This document shows, piece by piece, positions 20,147-28,410 of a stretch of 64,000 bases of DNA (position 1 is its first letter; each line of letters starts with the position of its first letter). Origin of the DNA: Afipia birgiae 34632 (GTDB lineage: Bacteria; Pseudomonadota; Alphaproteobacteria; Rhizobiales; Xanthobacteraceae); contig NZ_HG326655.1 of the NCBI RefSeq assembly GCF_000308295.2, forward strand, positions 324,188-388,187, given 5' to 3'. Below the pieces are notes generated by a model. It was not told the DNA's origin, did not search any database, and saw only the letters and a list, made by a program, of their open reading frames with translations. The translations under genes and the position numbers were made by a program.

Positions 20147-20303
20147 CGCGAAGGCGATGGAGCCTCGGGAGGCGCCGGGGTGTTTGCGAGACACCCGTAA
20201 GGCGAACCTTGCGATCGGTCCGCCTGCGCAGCCTTGCGAGGGCCGCGCGCGCCAAATGACTTTGGCGCTGCGCCTCCCGGCGCTCCACCGTCGTCACTTC
20301 GCC
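20147..20303. repeat. Multi-stem structured element, candidate structured RNA or mobile repeat
   Basis: The ends pair: GCGAAG and then GGAGCCTCGGGAGGCGCC (from 20159) match, imperfectly, CGCCTCCCGGCGCTCC (20271-20286) and the CTTCGC at about 20298-20303. Inside the closing stem lie at least three further hairpins: GGGTGT/ACACCC near 20178-20196, GGCGAACC/GGTCCGCC near 20200-20224, and GCGCCAAA/TTTGGCGC near 20249-20268. No reading frame with a ribosome site fits. The shape is a multi-branched fold rather than a simple palindrome. Confidence 0.6.
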
Positions 20304-20537
20304 CTCCTGTCAGGACGCTGATCAGTCGTCCCGACCGATATAAGATTATATTCCTACAACTGCGTTGTCAACCGGAATGGGGCTTGAATGCTCTGACGCC
20401 CCATGTCGTGCGGCTGAGCAATATTGGACAGCGGGGCGGAGCCAAAGACGGCAGGATGGTTCATCACCGCCTGTCCTTGGCGTCTACCGGTGACTGAGAG
20501 TGTTGTGCTCCCGCCCATCCGTACAGGGATTTGAGTA

Positions 20538-20732
20538 ATGTCTCTCTCTACCCACGACCCCATCGCAAGGAAGTGGAAGATCATCGCGGATATCGCGCGA
20601 AACGAGGCGGAAAAACTTCCCCCCGGGAAAGACCGGGACGCGTTGCTCAAAAAAGCCCGTCAACTGGACACAGCTTCGCACATCAACGAATGGCTTTCAT
20701 CGCCCGGGCTCAGGACGCCAGCGGGAAAATAG
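20538..20732 (+). CDS. Small conserved hypothetical protein
   Basis: This 64-residue, mostly helical protein starts MSLSTHDPIARKWKIIADIA and ends in a flexible tail. It has no signal peptide or membrane segment. Short proteins of this kind are common in Bradyrhizobiaceae, but no function is known. The frame has clean codon use, with weak GGGATTTGAG upstream of the ATG. It is monocistronic. Confidence 0.65.
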   Translation: MSLSTHDPIARKWKIIADIARNEAEKLPPGKDRDALLKKARQLDTASHINEWLSSPGLRTPAGK

Positions 20733-21099
20733 CGGATCGCAGTTCCCGTTGATTCCGGTTTTGCTGGTGGTAAAATATTTACGGACCCGGCCGCGTTCCA
20801 TCCGATGAATAGTGCTTACCCAGAACAGCTGAACTGGAGCACGGATCGAGACTGCTATGTTTACGGCGCAGCTCAAAAAAAATCGCCAAGGTGATCAAAA
20901 TTGCACAGACCTGGCGGTTTGCCGCGGTCAGTTTTGTGACCGTCAGGCGTCTAGGTTCGCCCCAAATAGGCCGATCTGACCGAGCAACGGGAGCCCCGTC
21001 TTCAACACGGGCCTCCCGTTCTTATGCCAGTCACAATTACCGAAGGTGTGAGTTTTGACATAGCCGCCGTCACGGCGCGACGCGTTCGAGGACAACACG
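20733..21099. other. Intergenic region before the Crp/Fnr gene
   Basis: About 370 bp hold no convincing gene. The region contains the hairpin at 20986-21020 and an AT-rich stretch near 20760-20790 that could hold a promoter. Confidence 0.4.
20986..21020. terminator. Strong stem-loop, possible terminator
   Basis: AACGGGAGCCCCGT pairs with ACGGGCCTCCCGTT around a short loop. Only CTT follows, so termination is possible but not certain. Confidence 0.5.
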
Positions 21100-21789
21100 T
21101 TGAGCAAAGCGACCAAGAAAGCCGTCAGGAAAGTATTCGACGCCAAGAGTTTTCTCGCAAATCTGGGCCCAGGCAAGACCATCCTGACGTTTGGCGCCGA
21201 AGAAAATATCTACGCGCAAGGCGATGTGGCGGATTCGGTATTTTACATTCAGAAGGGCAAGGTCAAGCTGACCGTCGTCTCCAAGGAGGGCAAGGAAGCC
21301 GTCGTTGCCATTTTAGGAACGGGACAGTTTTTCGGCGAGGGATGCCTCAACGGCCAGAGCCTGCGCATCGCCACCACCAGAACAATGGTAGAGTCCCAGA
21401 TCATCGCCATCACGAAGAGCGCGATGACCACAGCGCTCAAGGACGAGCCAAAGTTTTCCGAGCTGTTCATCAGCTATCTGCTGACCCGCAACAGCCGGAT
21501 CGAGGAAGACCTTATCGATCAACTTTTCAATTCGAGCGAGCGGCGGCTTGCACGCTTGCTCCTGCTGCTGGCGAATTTCGGAAAGGAAGGTAGTCCGCAA
21601 CCTATCGACACGAAAATCAGTCAGGAAACCCTGGCCGACATGATCGGCACGACGAGGTCGCGCGTGAGCTTTTTCATGAACAAGTTCCGCAAGCTCGGCT
21701 TCATCAGCTACAACGGAACAATCGAAGTCCACAATTCGCTGCTGCATGCAGTGCTGCATGAAAAGCCGCACGTGAAAGCCGAGGAGTGA
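21100..21789 (+). CDS. Crp/Fnr family transcriptional regulator
   Basis: This 229-residue regulator has an N-terminal cyclic-nucleotide-binding-type beta barrel (about 25-140, with FGAEENIYAQGDVADSVFYI and GTGQFFGEGCLN) and a C-terminal winged helix with recognition helix TLADMIGTTRSRVSFFMNKF. There is no FNR-type N-terminal cysteine cluster, so it is not an Fe-S oxygen sensor. The start is TTG, with a purine-rich GAGGA upstream. The target genes are unknown. Confidence 0.92.
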   Translation: MSKATKKAVRKVFDAKSFLANLGPGKTILTFGAEENIYAQGDVADSVFYIQKGKVKLTVVSKEGKEAVVAILGTGQFFGEGCLNGQSLRIATTRTMVESQIIAITKSAMTTALKDEPKFSELFISYLLTRNSRIEEDLIDQLFNSSERRLARLLLLLANFGKEGSPQPIDTKISQETLADMIGTTRSRVSFFMNKFRKLGFISYNGTIEVHNSLLHAVLHEKPHVKAEE

Positions 21790-21834
21790 TTTGCATCACC
21801 GGGCCGCTGATCGCAGCCGCCTCTCAGCGATGTG

Positions 21835-22506
21835 CTACTTCCCCTTCGGCTGCTGTTTCTTCGCTGCCTTGCGCGCATCCGCGATCGCCAGCTTGAACTG
21901 CTCCGCGGTCAGGGCGCCGGGGACGCGGAAGGTGCCGACCACGAACGCGGGCGTGCCGCGAAAGCCGAACTCTTCCGCCTGCTCGTTGTTGCGCTTCAGC
22001 AGCCCATCAATGGCGGCCTGGTTGGCGGCGAGATCTGCCTTCGCCTTCGCGACATCGACACCGGCCTTCGTCAGGGTTTCATCGATAACAGCTTCGGTCA
22101 GGCGGCCGACCTTGGCCATCAGCGCACGGTGGGCGGCCTCATACTTGTTCTGATATTTCGCGGCCAGCACCAGCCGCGCAGCGTATCCGGACGGTTCGCC
22201 GAGGATCGGCCAGTCCTTAAACACCAGCCGCACCTTCTTGTCCTCGTTCACCACCTGATCGAGCACCGGCGAGATCTTCTTGCAGTACGGGCACTGGTAA
22301 TCGAAATACTCGACGATGGTGATGTCGCCCTGCGGATTGCTCAGCACGGGATTCTCCGGGTCGCGCAGCACCGCGTCCTTGCTCAAGACATCGGAGGTGG
22401 CGCCCTGCTCCTGCGCCGACGCGATTTGCGCGGACTCGAAGGACAGCAGCATTACCGCAAGCGCGATGACAGCGAAGTTGAGCACATATCGTGCGACGAG
22501 TTTCAT
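21835..22506 (-). CDS. DsbA-family periplasmic thiol oxidoreductase
   Basis: This 223-residue exported thioredoxin-fold protein has a signal peptide cleaved near ASAQE (about residue 32), active-site CPYC at Cys72-Cys75 and a cis-proline loop in FRGTPAFVVG. It belongs to the DsbA/Com1-like group that makes or isomerises disulfides in exported proteins. No DsbB partner is adjacent. It is downstream of the PhnA-like gene but separated by a terminator. Confidence 0.93.
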   Translation of the reverse strand: MKLVARYVLNFAVIALAVMLLSFESAQIASAQEQGATSDVLSKDAVLRDPENPVLSNPQGDITIVEYFDYQCPYCKKISPVLDQVVNEDKKVRLVFKDWPILGEPSGYAARLVLAAKYQNKYEAAHRALMAKVGRLTEAVIDETLTKAGVDVAKAKADLAANQAAIDGLLKRNNEQAEEFGFRGTPAFVVGTFRVPGALTAEQFKLAIADARKAAKKQQPKGK

Positions 22507-22520
22507 CAGGTTCAGCTTTC

Positions 22521-22541
22521 AAAAAGCCCGCTGCGCGGGAC
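22521..22541 (-). terminator. Intrinsic terminator of the PhnA-like gene
   Basis: Read on the minus strand, CCCGC-GCA-GCGGG is followed by CTTTTT immediately after the stop codon. Confidence 0.85.
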
Positions 22542-22542
22542 G

Positions 22543-22755
22543 TTACGCTTTCTTGAGGAATTCGGTGCGGAGCACCAGGCCCTTGATCTTGTCGGTGCGG
22601 CCCTCGATCTCGTCGTCGTTGTCAGTAAGGTGAATGTTCTTCACCACTGTGCCGCGCTTGAGACCGCTGGATGACCCCTTTACCTTCAGATCCTTGATGA
22701 CCGTGACGGTATCGCCCTCCTTCAACTCGGTGCCGTTGCTGTCCCTGACCGCCAT
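22543..22755 (-). CDS. PhnA/YjdM C-terminal-domain protein
   Basis: This 70-residue protein corresponds to the C-terminal SH3-like domain of PhnA/YjdM (DSNGTELKEGDTVTVIKDLKV and GTVVKNIHLTDNDDEIEG). The N-terminal zinc ribbon of the longer relatives is absent, and such stand-alone forms are common. The old 'alkylphosphonate utilisation' label is not a demonstrated function. ATG 22755 is the natural start; the frame stays open upstream but without similarity. Confidence 0.88.
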   Translation of the reverse strand: MAVRDSNGTELKEGDTVTVIKDLKVKGSSSGLKRGTVVKNIHLTDNDDEIEGRTDKIKGLVLRTEFLKKA

Positions 22756-22801
22756 GATATGTCCCTTGATAGGCGCGGCTGAGGTGCAGCGCGCAGCAGC
22801 A

Positions 22802-23062
22802 TTATCGCGGATTGTTGAGCATGTCTTCCGCGAGATTGCGGTGGGCGCGTTCGATCCGCGAACCGCCACCAGCCGCGCGGCTGGCTGCGACATCGCGATC
22901 TTTCCGGCAAGCCGCATAGGCTGGCGAACCGGGCTCACCGCTGTTTGTGCGGCAATAAGCATCGTCATCCACCGTTGCGACAGGCTGGTTACGCTCGAAC
23001 TGGGCGCACCCGGCCAGCAGCACGGCTGCAAGCACAAGGAAAATTGATCCGGTGTGTTTCAT
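22802..23062 (-). CDS. Small lipoprotein, unknown function
   Basis: This 86-residue precursor has a lipoprotein signal with lipobox LLAGC, followed by a mature part of about 66 residues with two cysteines (DDAYCRTNSG, YAACRKDR). It is probably anchored to a membrane after lipidation. No functional family was recognised. An upstream in-frame codon at 23083 gives an implausible N-terminus. Confidence 0.8.
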   Translation of the reverse strand: MKHTGSIFLVLAAVLLAGCAQFERNQPVATVDDDAYCRTNSGEPGSPAYAACRKDRDVAASRAAGGGSRIERAHRNLAEDMLNNPR

Positions 23063-23088
23063 ACGTGGATGCCAGTTTGCCACTATTC

Positions 23089-23186
23089 CGTCATGCCCGG
23101 GCTAGAGACCCCTACCATCCACGTCTTTGATCACAACAACCGGCAAAAGCAAGGCGGGATCACCGGGGCAAGCCCGGTGATGACGA
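23089..23186. repeat. Palindromic intergenic repeat
   Basis: CGTCATGCCCGGGC at the left pairs, imperfectly, with the right arm CACCGGGGCAAGCCCGGTGATGACG, which is itself a palindrome. It is a family-typical intergenic repeat. Confidence 0.75.
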
Positions 23187-23254
23187 TTGTGATTACCTCA
23201 CGCTCTGAGCCCACCTGCAAAAGTTCAAAACTCCGAGGAAACCGCGTCCTCGGC

Positions 23255-23461
23255 CTACCCGAGCTCGAGTTCGCCATCAACCGTGAATGAGAGGGCGACG
23301 CCGCCGACTGTGAGGACCATTTTGGCAGGCAGCTTTTCGCTGCCCTTGAGACGGCCAGATGCGACCGCATCGCGGACGGCCTTCTCGATCTCGCGTTGCG
23401 AGGTGACGCCGACCTGCTTCAGAAACTTTCGCACGCTGGTGTTGAAGACATCCTCGTTCAT
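23255..23461 (-). CDS. DUF6494 family protein
   Basis: This 68-residue conserved protein begins MNEDVFNTSVRKFLKQVGVTSQ and ends in a beta-rich segment. It matches the DUF6494 family; the function is unknown. It sits 9 bases downstream of the propionyl-CoA synthetase gene on the same strand and is very likely co-transcribed, a placement also seen in relatives. Confidence 0.88.
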   Translation of the reverse strand: MNEDVFNTSVRKFLKQVGVTSQREIEKAVRDAVASGRLKGSEKLPAKMVLTVGGVALSFTVDGELELG

Positions 23462-23470
23462 CGTTTCCTC

Positions 23471-25381
23471 CTAGGTTCGGTTGCTGAGCGCTGCCGTGAT
23501 CTCGTCCAGCACGGCCGGGTCTTCGATGGTCGCGGGCATGGCCCACGGCTCATGGTCGGCAATCTTCTTGATCGTTCCGCGCAGGATCTTGCCCGAGCGC
23601 GTCTTCGGCAGCCGCGCCACGGTGATCGCGAGCTTGAACGCCGCCACCGGACCGATCTTGTCGCGCACCAGCGCGACGATCTCCTTCTCGATCTCAGCCA
23701 CCGGCCGCGTCACGCCGGCCTTGAGCACGAGAAGACCGCAGGGCACCTCGCCCTTCACTGAATCCTTAATTCCAAGCACCGCGCATTCGGCGACATCGGG
23801 ATGCGAGGCCAGCACCTCCTCCATGCCGCCGGTGGAGAGACGATGCCCCGCGACATTGATGATGTCGTCGGTGCGGCCCATCACGAAGATGTAACCATCC
23901 TCGTCCTTGTAGCCGGCATCGGAGGTTTTGTAATAGCCGGGAAACTCATTGAAATAGGCTTCCTTGCAGCGCTCGTCCTGCTTCCACAGTGTCGGCAGGT
24001 TGCCGGGCGGCAGCGGTAGCCTGATGACGATGGAGCCCATTGAATTCGGCGGCAGCGGCTTCGCCGCTTCGTCGACTACGTCGACCTGATAGCCCGGCAT
24101 CGGCACCGTCGGCGAGCCGTGTTTCACCGGCAGCGCGCCGAGGCCGACCGGATTGCCGGCAATACACCAGCCGGTTTCCGTCTGCCACCAGTGATCGATC
24201 ACCGGCACCTTCAACTGCTGCTCGGCCCATTCCACAGTCGGCGGATCGGCGCGCTCGCCGGCGAGAAACAACGTGCGGAATTTCGACAGGTCGTACTTGC
24301 GGATGAAGTCGCCGTTCGGGTCTTCCTTCTTGATGGCCCGGAACGCGGTCGGCGCCGTGAAGAACGCCACGGCGTTGTGCTGCGAGATCACGCGCCAGAA
24401 CGCGCCGGCATCGGGCGTGCCGACAGGTTTGCCTTCGTACATGATCGAGGTCGCACCGTGAAACAGCGGGCCGTAGATGATGTAGCTGTGGCCGACCACC
24501 CAGCCGATATCTGAGCCGCACCACCACGTCTCGCCCGGCTTCACGCCATAGAGATTGAACATCGACCATTTCAGCGCCACCAGATGTCCGCCGTTGTCGC
24601 GCACCACGCCCTTGGGTTTTCCGGTCGTGCCCGAGGTGTAGAGGATGTAGAGTGGATCGGTTGCCAGCACCGGCACGCAGCCCGCGGATTTCTTCGCCTT
24701 GATGGCGGCGTCGCGCAGTTCGTTCCAGTCGTGATCGCGGCCTTTGACCAGATCGCAGGTCTGTTGTTGGCGTTGCAGGATGATGCAGGCCTGCGGCTTC
24801 ACGCTGGAGAGATTGATCGCCTCATCGAGCAGCGGCTTGTACTTGACGATGCGGCCCGGCTCGAGGCCGCAGCTTGCGGACAGAATGAGTTTCGGCTCGG
24901 CATCCTCGATACGTGTCGCAAGCTCCTTGGCGGCGAACCCGCCGAACACCACGGAATGAATCGCGCCGATGCGCGCGCAGGCCAGCATCGCCACCATCGC
25001 CTGCGGCACCATCGGCATGTAGAGAATGACGCGGTCGCCCTTCACGACGCCGAAATCCTGCAGCACGGCAGCGAGCGTCTGCACTTCATGCAGCAATTCA
25101 GCGTAGGTGTATTTGGTGACCGTGTTGGTCAGCGGCGAGTCGTGAATCAGCGCGGTCTGGCTGGCGCGGCCGCCTGCGACGTGACGATCCAGTGCGTTGT
25201 AGCAGGTGTTCACCACGGCGCCGGCGAACCAGCGGCCATAGAGCCCCATCGAGGGATCGAAGACTTTCTTCGCCGACTCGATCCAGTCGATCTCGCGCGC
25301 CGCTTCGGCCCAGAATCCTTCCGGATCACGCAGCGAACGCGCGTGGACTTCGGCATAGCGGCTGTTGGATATGGCATTCAT
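23471..25381 (-). CDS. prpE: Propionyl-CoA synthetase / acetyl-CoA synthetase-like ligase
   Basis: This 636-residue AMP-forming acyl-CoA ligase activates propionate (or acetate) with ATP and CoA. Motifs are the P-loop YTSGTTGKPKG, WWQTETGW, the hinge region GYIFVMGRTDDIINVAGHRL and the regulatory lysine in KTRSGKILRGT that is acetylated in this family. The N-terminus (RDPEGFWAEAAREIDW) fits PrpE better than Acs. The adjacent DUF6494 gene follows on the same transcript. Substrate preference is inferred. Confidence 0.93.
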   Translation of the reverse strand: MNAISNSRYAEVHARSLRDPEGFWAEAAREIDWIESAKKVFDPSMGLYGRWFAGAVVNTCYNALDRHVAGGRASQTALIHDSPLTNTVTKYTYAELLHEVQTLAAVLQDFGVVKGDRVILYMPMVPQAMVAMLACARIGAIHSVVFGGFAAKELATRIEDAEPKLILSASCGLEPGRIVKYKPLLDEAINLSSVKPQACIILQRQQQTCDLVKGRDHDWNELRDAAIKAKKSAGCVPVLATDPLYILYTSGTTGKPKGVVRDNGGHLVALKWSMFNLYGVKPGETWWCGSDIGWVVGHSYIIYGPLFHGATSIMYEGKPVGTPDAGAFWRVISQHNAVAFFTAPTAFRAIKKEDPNGDFIRKYDLSKFRTLFLAGERADPPTVEWAEQQLKVPVIDHWWQTETGWCIAGNPVGLGALPVKHGSPTVPMPGYQVDVVDEAAKPLPPNSMGSIVIRLPLPPGNLPTLWKQDERCKEAYFNEFPGYYKTSDAGYKDEDGYIFVMGRTDDIINVAGHRLSTGGMEEVLASHPDVAECAVLGIKDSVKGEVPCGLLVLKAGVTRPVAEIEKEIVALVRDKIGPVAAFKLAITVARLPKTRSGKILRGTIKKIADHEPWAMPATIEDPAVLDEITAALSNRT

Positions 25382-25557
25382 TTGCGATCACTCCCGGACG
25401 CGAATTGTAGCGGGCTTTTCCTATTTGTGGACACCAGCATTGTCACGGCTCGCGCCACAAGTTCAAGCAGCAACGGCTGCGACGCTGTGATGATACGCCC
25501 TGTCAGCCTGAGGTGCGAGGACCTGCGAGCCGCAAAGGATGACGGATCGACATCCAG

Positions 25558-26208
25558 CTATTTCTTCAGCGGCATCTGCGCCCCAGCGCGTTCGATCTCG
25601 CTGAAAAGACTCTTGCGGTTGATGCGCGCCGCCTCGAAATCCGGCTTGAGCCTGAGCGCCGCATCGAAATCCGACAGCGCCCGGCGGCGATCGCCTTTGG
25701 CGCGCCATGCCATTCCCCGGCCGTGAAGCGCTTCCGCTGAAGCCGGTTCAACCTTCAGCGCGGCATCGTAATCGGCGATGGCCAGGTCGAATTCACCCTT
25801 GATGTTGAAATCGTCACCACGCGCCAGCAGCGTCTTCACGTCCAGCGTGCACACGCTCATCGTTGTGACGCCCATGCCGACGGGCCTCCCGAAAATCGCG
25901 GACAACTCCTGACACTTGCCGTCGGTGCAGAGCCGCCGCTCACCGGCCACACCGGAATTGCCGAGCGCAACCTCCGGCACCACCGGCAATTTCGGTGTCC
26001 AGCGAAACCAGCCGTCCGCCAGCCGCGCGTCCGGCGGCGTGCCGGCGTTCGATCCCTTGACGCGGGCCTCGACGATTTCAAGCCCTTGCGGTGTGATCCG
26101 CCAGTCCTCCTGCCACTCGGTCTTCTCGACCGGATGGGTCCATGTCAGCATGAACGACGCCACCGCCAGCGACTTGACGACGCCCGCGGTGGCAAGACAC
26201 AGGCTCAC
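25558..26208 (-). CDS. DUF1850 domain fused to TPR repeats
   Basis: This 216-residue protein has an N-terminal DUF1850-like domain (SFMLTWTHPVEKTEWQEDW) and a C-terminal half with two tetratricopeptide repeats (FDLAIADYDAALKVEPASAE and RRALSDFDAALRLKPDFEAA). DUF1850 proteins usually accompany TAXI-type TRAP transporters, but no TRAP genes are nearby. A hydrophobic N-terminus suggests export or anchoring. The role is unknown; the TPR part suggests protein-protein contact. Confidence 0.78.
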   Translation of the reverse strand: MSLCLATAGVVKSLAVASFMLTWTHPVEKTEWQEDWRITPQGLEIVEARVKGSNAGTPPDARLADGWFRWTPKLPVVPEVALGNSGVAGERRLCTDGKCQELSAIFGRPVGMGVTTMSVCTLDVKTLLARGDDFNIKGEFDLAIADYDAALKVEPASAEALHGRGMAWRAKGDRRRALSDFDAALRLKPDFEAARINRKSLFSEIERAGAQMPLKK

Positions 26209-26619
26209 ATCATCACCTCAAAAGCTCATTCAGGCTGTCACAGCAACTGCTGCCGGCTTCCTGCGCCATTGCCGGAGCACGGCATCTTTTTGAAATTTGC
26301 CGGAAATTGGACGGATGAGCGGGCGCGGTCAACCCGACAGACGCGAAAGCACCGGCCGCGAATGCGGCTCCGAACATAGACGTTCGTCTAGGGGAAGCGC
26401 GTTCTGCAAAATGCTTTGCTGCACTGCGATGAAGGCCACTTCATGCGATCGCAACACCACATTCTGAAGGTAAGGTCGCCATCAGGATGGCAGCCATCTG
26501 TCACCATCGCTCACATGGTCAAGGTGACCGGCTTGCTCTAGAACGCTGATAGCGTCGAAACATACGGCGCAACAAACAAGGCCCGTACAACAGACGGGTG
26601 GGATGGAGACTTAACAACG
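26209..26619. other. Intergenic region upstream of the Bug receptor gene
   Basis: This 411-bp divergent region holds no convincing gene. It should contain the promoters of the DUF1850-TPR gene and of the receptor gene; no clear operator was recognised. Confidence 0.4.
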
Positions 26620-27642
26620 ATGACCAAGCGACCGACTTCCTTACAACCTCATTTCGCATCGCGTATCACCCGCCGTTCCGTTCTCGCAGGCGGCGCCGCG
26701 GCACTGGCCGCAACGCCATTTCTGAGTCAGACCTCGAAGGCGGCCGCATGGCCCGATCGCCCGGTGAAATTCGTCGTGCCTTTCGCCGCCGGCGGCACCA
26801 CCGACATTCTCGGACGGCTTGTCGCGCAAAAGCTTTCGGAAGAATACGGCCAGCAGTTCATCGTCGAGAACAAGACCGGCGCGGGCGGTAACATCGCCGC
26901 CGACTTCGTCGCGAAGTCCGACCCCGACGGATACACCTTCATCGTGGGCACGCCCGGCACCCACGCGATCAACAAGTTTGTTCAGAAGAACATGCCCTAC
27001 GATCCGATCAAGGACATCCAGCCGGTCACCATCATCGCGCGCGTCCCGAACCTGATGTCGGTCAATCCGGATGTGGCAGCAAAGTCCGTCGCCGAATTTC
27101 TCGCGCTGGCGAAATCGAAGCCCGGCCAGTTGTTCTACGGCACACCGGGGCTCGGCACCACGGCGCATCTTTCGACCGAGCTTCTCAAGTCGATGACCGG
27201 CATCGACATCGTCCACGTTCCCTACAAGGGCAGCGCACCGGCCCTGACCGATCTGGTCGCGGGCCGCGTTCATGTCATGATCGACAATCTTCCGGCCGTT
27301 CTGCCGTTCGCCGAGAACAACAACGTGCGGTCGCTGGCGATCAGCACCGCCGAGCGCTGGCCGTTGCTGCCGAATATTCCGCCGATCGGCGAAACCGTGA
27401 AGGGCTATGACGCCGCCTCGTGGTTCACCGTTGCGGCGCCGGCGAAGGTGTCGAAGGACATCGTGATGAAACTCAACGCGAGCATCATCAAGTACATCAA
27501 ATCGCCAGACGGGATCGAGCGTATCCGCAAACTCGGCGGCGAGCCGATCGGCAACACGCCTGAGGAAATGCAGGCATTCATCATCGCGGAAACCGAAAAG
27601 TGGGGCAAGGTCGCCGAATTCGCGAAAATCAAGCCTGAATAG
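26620..27642 (+). CDS. Bug-family tripartite tricarboxylate transporter receptor
   Basis: This 340-residue periplasmic binding protein of the Bug (TctC) family carries a twin-arginine signal (SRITRRSVLAGG) followed by WPDRPVKFVVPFAAGG, the family's hallmark. Ligands of the family are organic acids. The TctA and TctB membrane subunits are absent nearby, so it is an orphan that would use a distant transporter or act as a sensor. A strong hairpin at 27654-27687 follows the stop. Confidence 0.93.
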   Translation: MTKRPTSLQPHFASRITRRSVLAGGAAALAATPFLSQTSKAAAWPDRPVKFVVPFAAGGTTDILGRLVAQKLSEEYGQQFIVENKTGAGGNIAADFVAKSDPDGYTFIVGTPGTHAINKFVQKNMPYDPIKDIQPVTIIARVPNLMSVNPDVAAKSVAEFLALAKSKPGQLFYGTPGLGTTAHLSTELLKSMTGIDIVHVPYKGSAPALTDLVAGRVHVMIDNLPAVLPFAENNNVRSLAISTAERWPLLPNIPPIGETVKGYDAASWFTVAAPAKVSKDIVMKLNASIIKYIKSPDGIERIRKLGGEPIGNTPEEMQAFIIAETEKWGKVAEFAKIKPE

Positions 27643-27653
27643 TCGTTGTGTCT

Positions 27654-27687
27654 GGACGCCGTGGCGGAGTTTGATCCGCCGGCGTCC
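27654..27687 (+). terminator. Hairpin downstream of the Bug receptor gene
   Basis: GGACGCC-GGCGGA pairs with TCCGCC-GGCGTCC around a short loop. There is no T run, so it may stabilise the mRNA end rather than terminate alone. Confidence 0.55.
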
Positions 27688-27705
27688 GGAACATTCCTGC
27701 CGGCA

Positions 27706-27787
27706 ATGCTAGTGATCCGGTTCTGACATTCGTATCACATTTTCGCAGGCGCTTTTACGAATGTCAGAGCCAAAGGATCACTAGCAT
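27706..27787. repeat. 82-bp palindromic element A
   Basis: ATGCTAGTGATCC at the left is the reverse complement of GGATCACTAGCAT at the right. A second inner pair is TTCTGACATTCGTA with TACGAATGTCAGA. It looks like a small non-autonomous (MITE-like) element. Confidence 0.8.
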
Positions 27788-27796
27788 CATAATTTG

Positions 27797-27871
27797 CTAG
27801 TGTCCTTTCGTATCCGACGTTTGCACGGGAGGCGCCGCAAATTGAAGCAAACGTCGGATACGGGACACTGG
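27797..27871. repeat. 75-bp palindromic element B
   Basis: CTAGTGTCC with inner GTATCCGACGTTTGC at the left pairs with GCAAACGTCGGATAC and GGGACACTGG at the right. It is adjacent to element A and shares its CTAGTG outer end, so the two belong to related families. Confidence 0.8.
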
Positions 27872-27881
27872 CGTCGAGTTG

Positions 27882-28316
27882 ATGTCGCAACCGAACCGCG
27901 CAGAAACTGTCAGGCATCCCCGGCTCATCTGGCCGGTTCTGGGCAGCGTTCTCCTTGTCGCGCTGATCGCGGCGGCAGCAATCCTGCTGTCCTATAAAAT
28001 CGTACCGCCGCCCGACAACGCGCGTGTCGTCACCGACGAAGAGCGGCTGACCTATGCGAGCACGCCATGCGTGGTGTTCAACAAGCTGGATCGCGAACTG
28101 ATCGCCAACCGCGCCGAGGTCAGCGATCCGTCGAAGCCGCTTCAGCTGTTTTCCTACGCCAGCGAGAAAACCATCGCCGACGTCAAGGCAGACACGAAAT
28201 GGGTGCGCGACAAGGCCTGCGATTACATCATCGGCTTCGACCAGATCGTCACGGTCTGGATGCGCCTGATCGGATATCGCTCCCGCTGGACCGACGACGG
28301 GCAATGGCGCTGGTAG
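27882..28316 (+). CDS. Single-pass membrane protein, unknown function
   Basis: This 144-residue protein has one transmembrane segment (about residues 17-40, PVLGSVLLVALIAAAAILL) and a periplasmic part with two cysteines (STPCVVFNK and DKACDYIIG). No family was recognised. ATG 27882 is used; TTG directly upstream is possible. The start lies just beyond palindromic element B, whose insertion may have altered its promoter. Confidence 0.7.
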   Translation: MSQPNRAETVRHPRLIWPVLGSVLLVALIAAAAILLSYKIVPPPDNARVVTDEERLTYASTPCVVFNKLDRELIANRAEVSDPSKPLQLFSYASEKTIADVKADTKWVRDKACDYIIGFDQIVTVWMRLIGYRSRWTDDGQWRW

Positions 28317-28410
28317 CAAATCTCTTTCCATCGCTCTCCGATTGGAACACATTCCTGCTTCGTATCGCGATTCAGCCATTCCGTTTTTCGAACCCTCTCA
28401 AAGGATTCCT

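Noticed and set aside
18980..20194. 404-codon minus-strand frame
   Set aside because: It covers trcR and the next gene in antisense; no ribosome site or recognisable domain.
21024..21593. 189-codon frame overlapping the Crp/Fnr gene
   Set aside because: The other frame encodes a complete Crp/Fnr protein; this one is Arg-rich shadow sequence.
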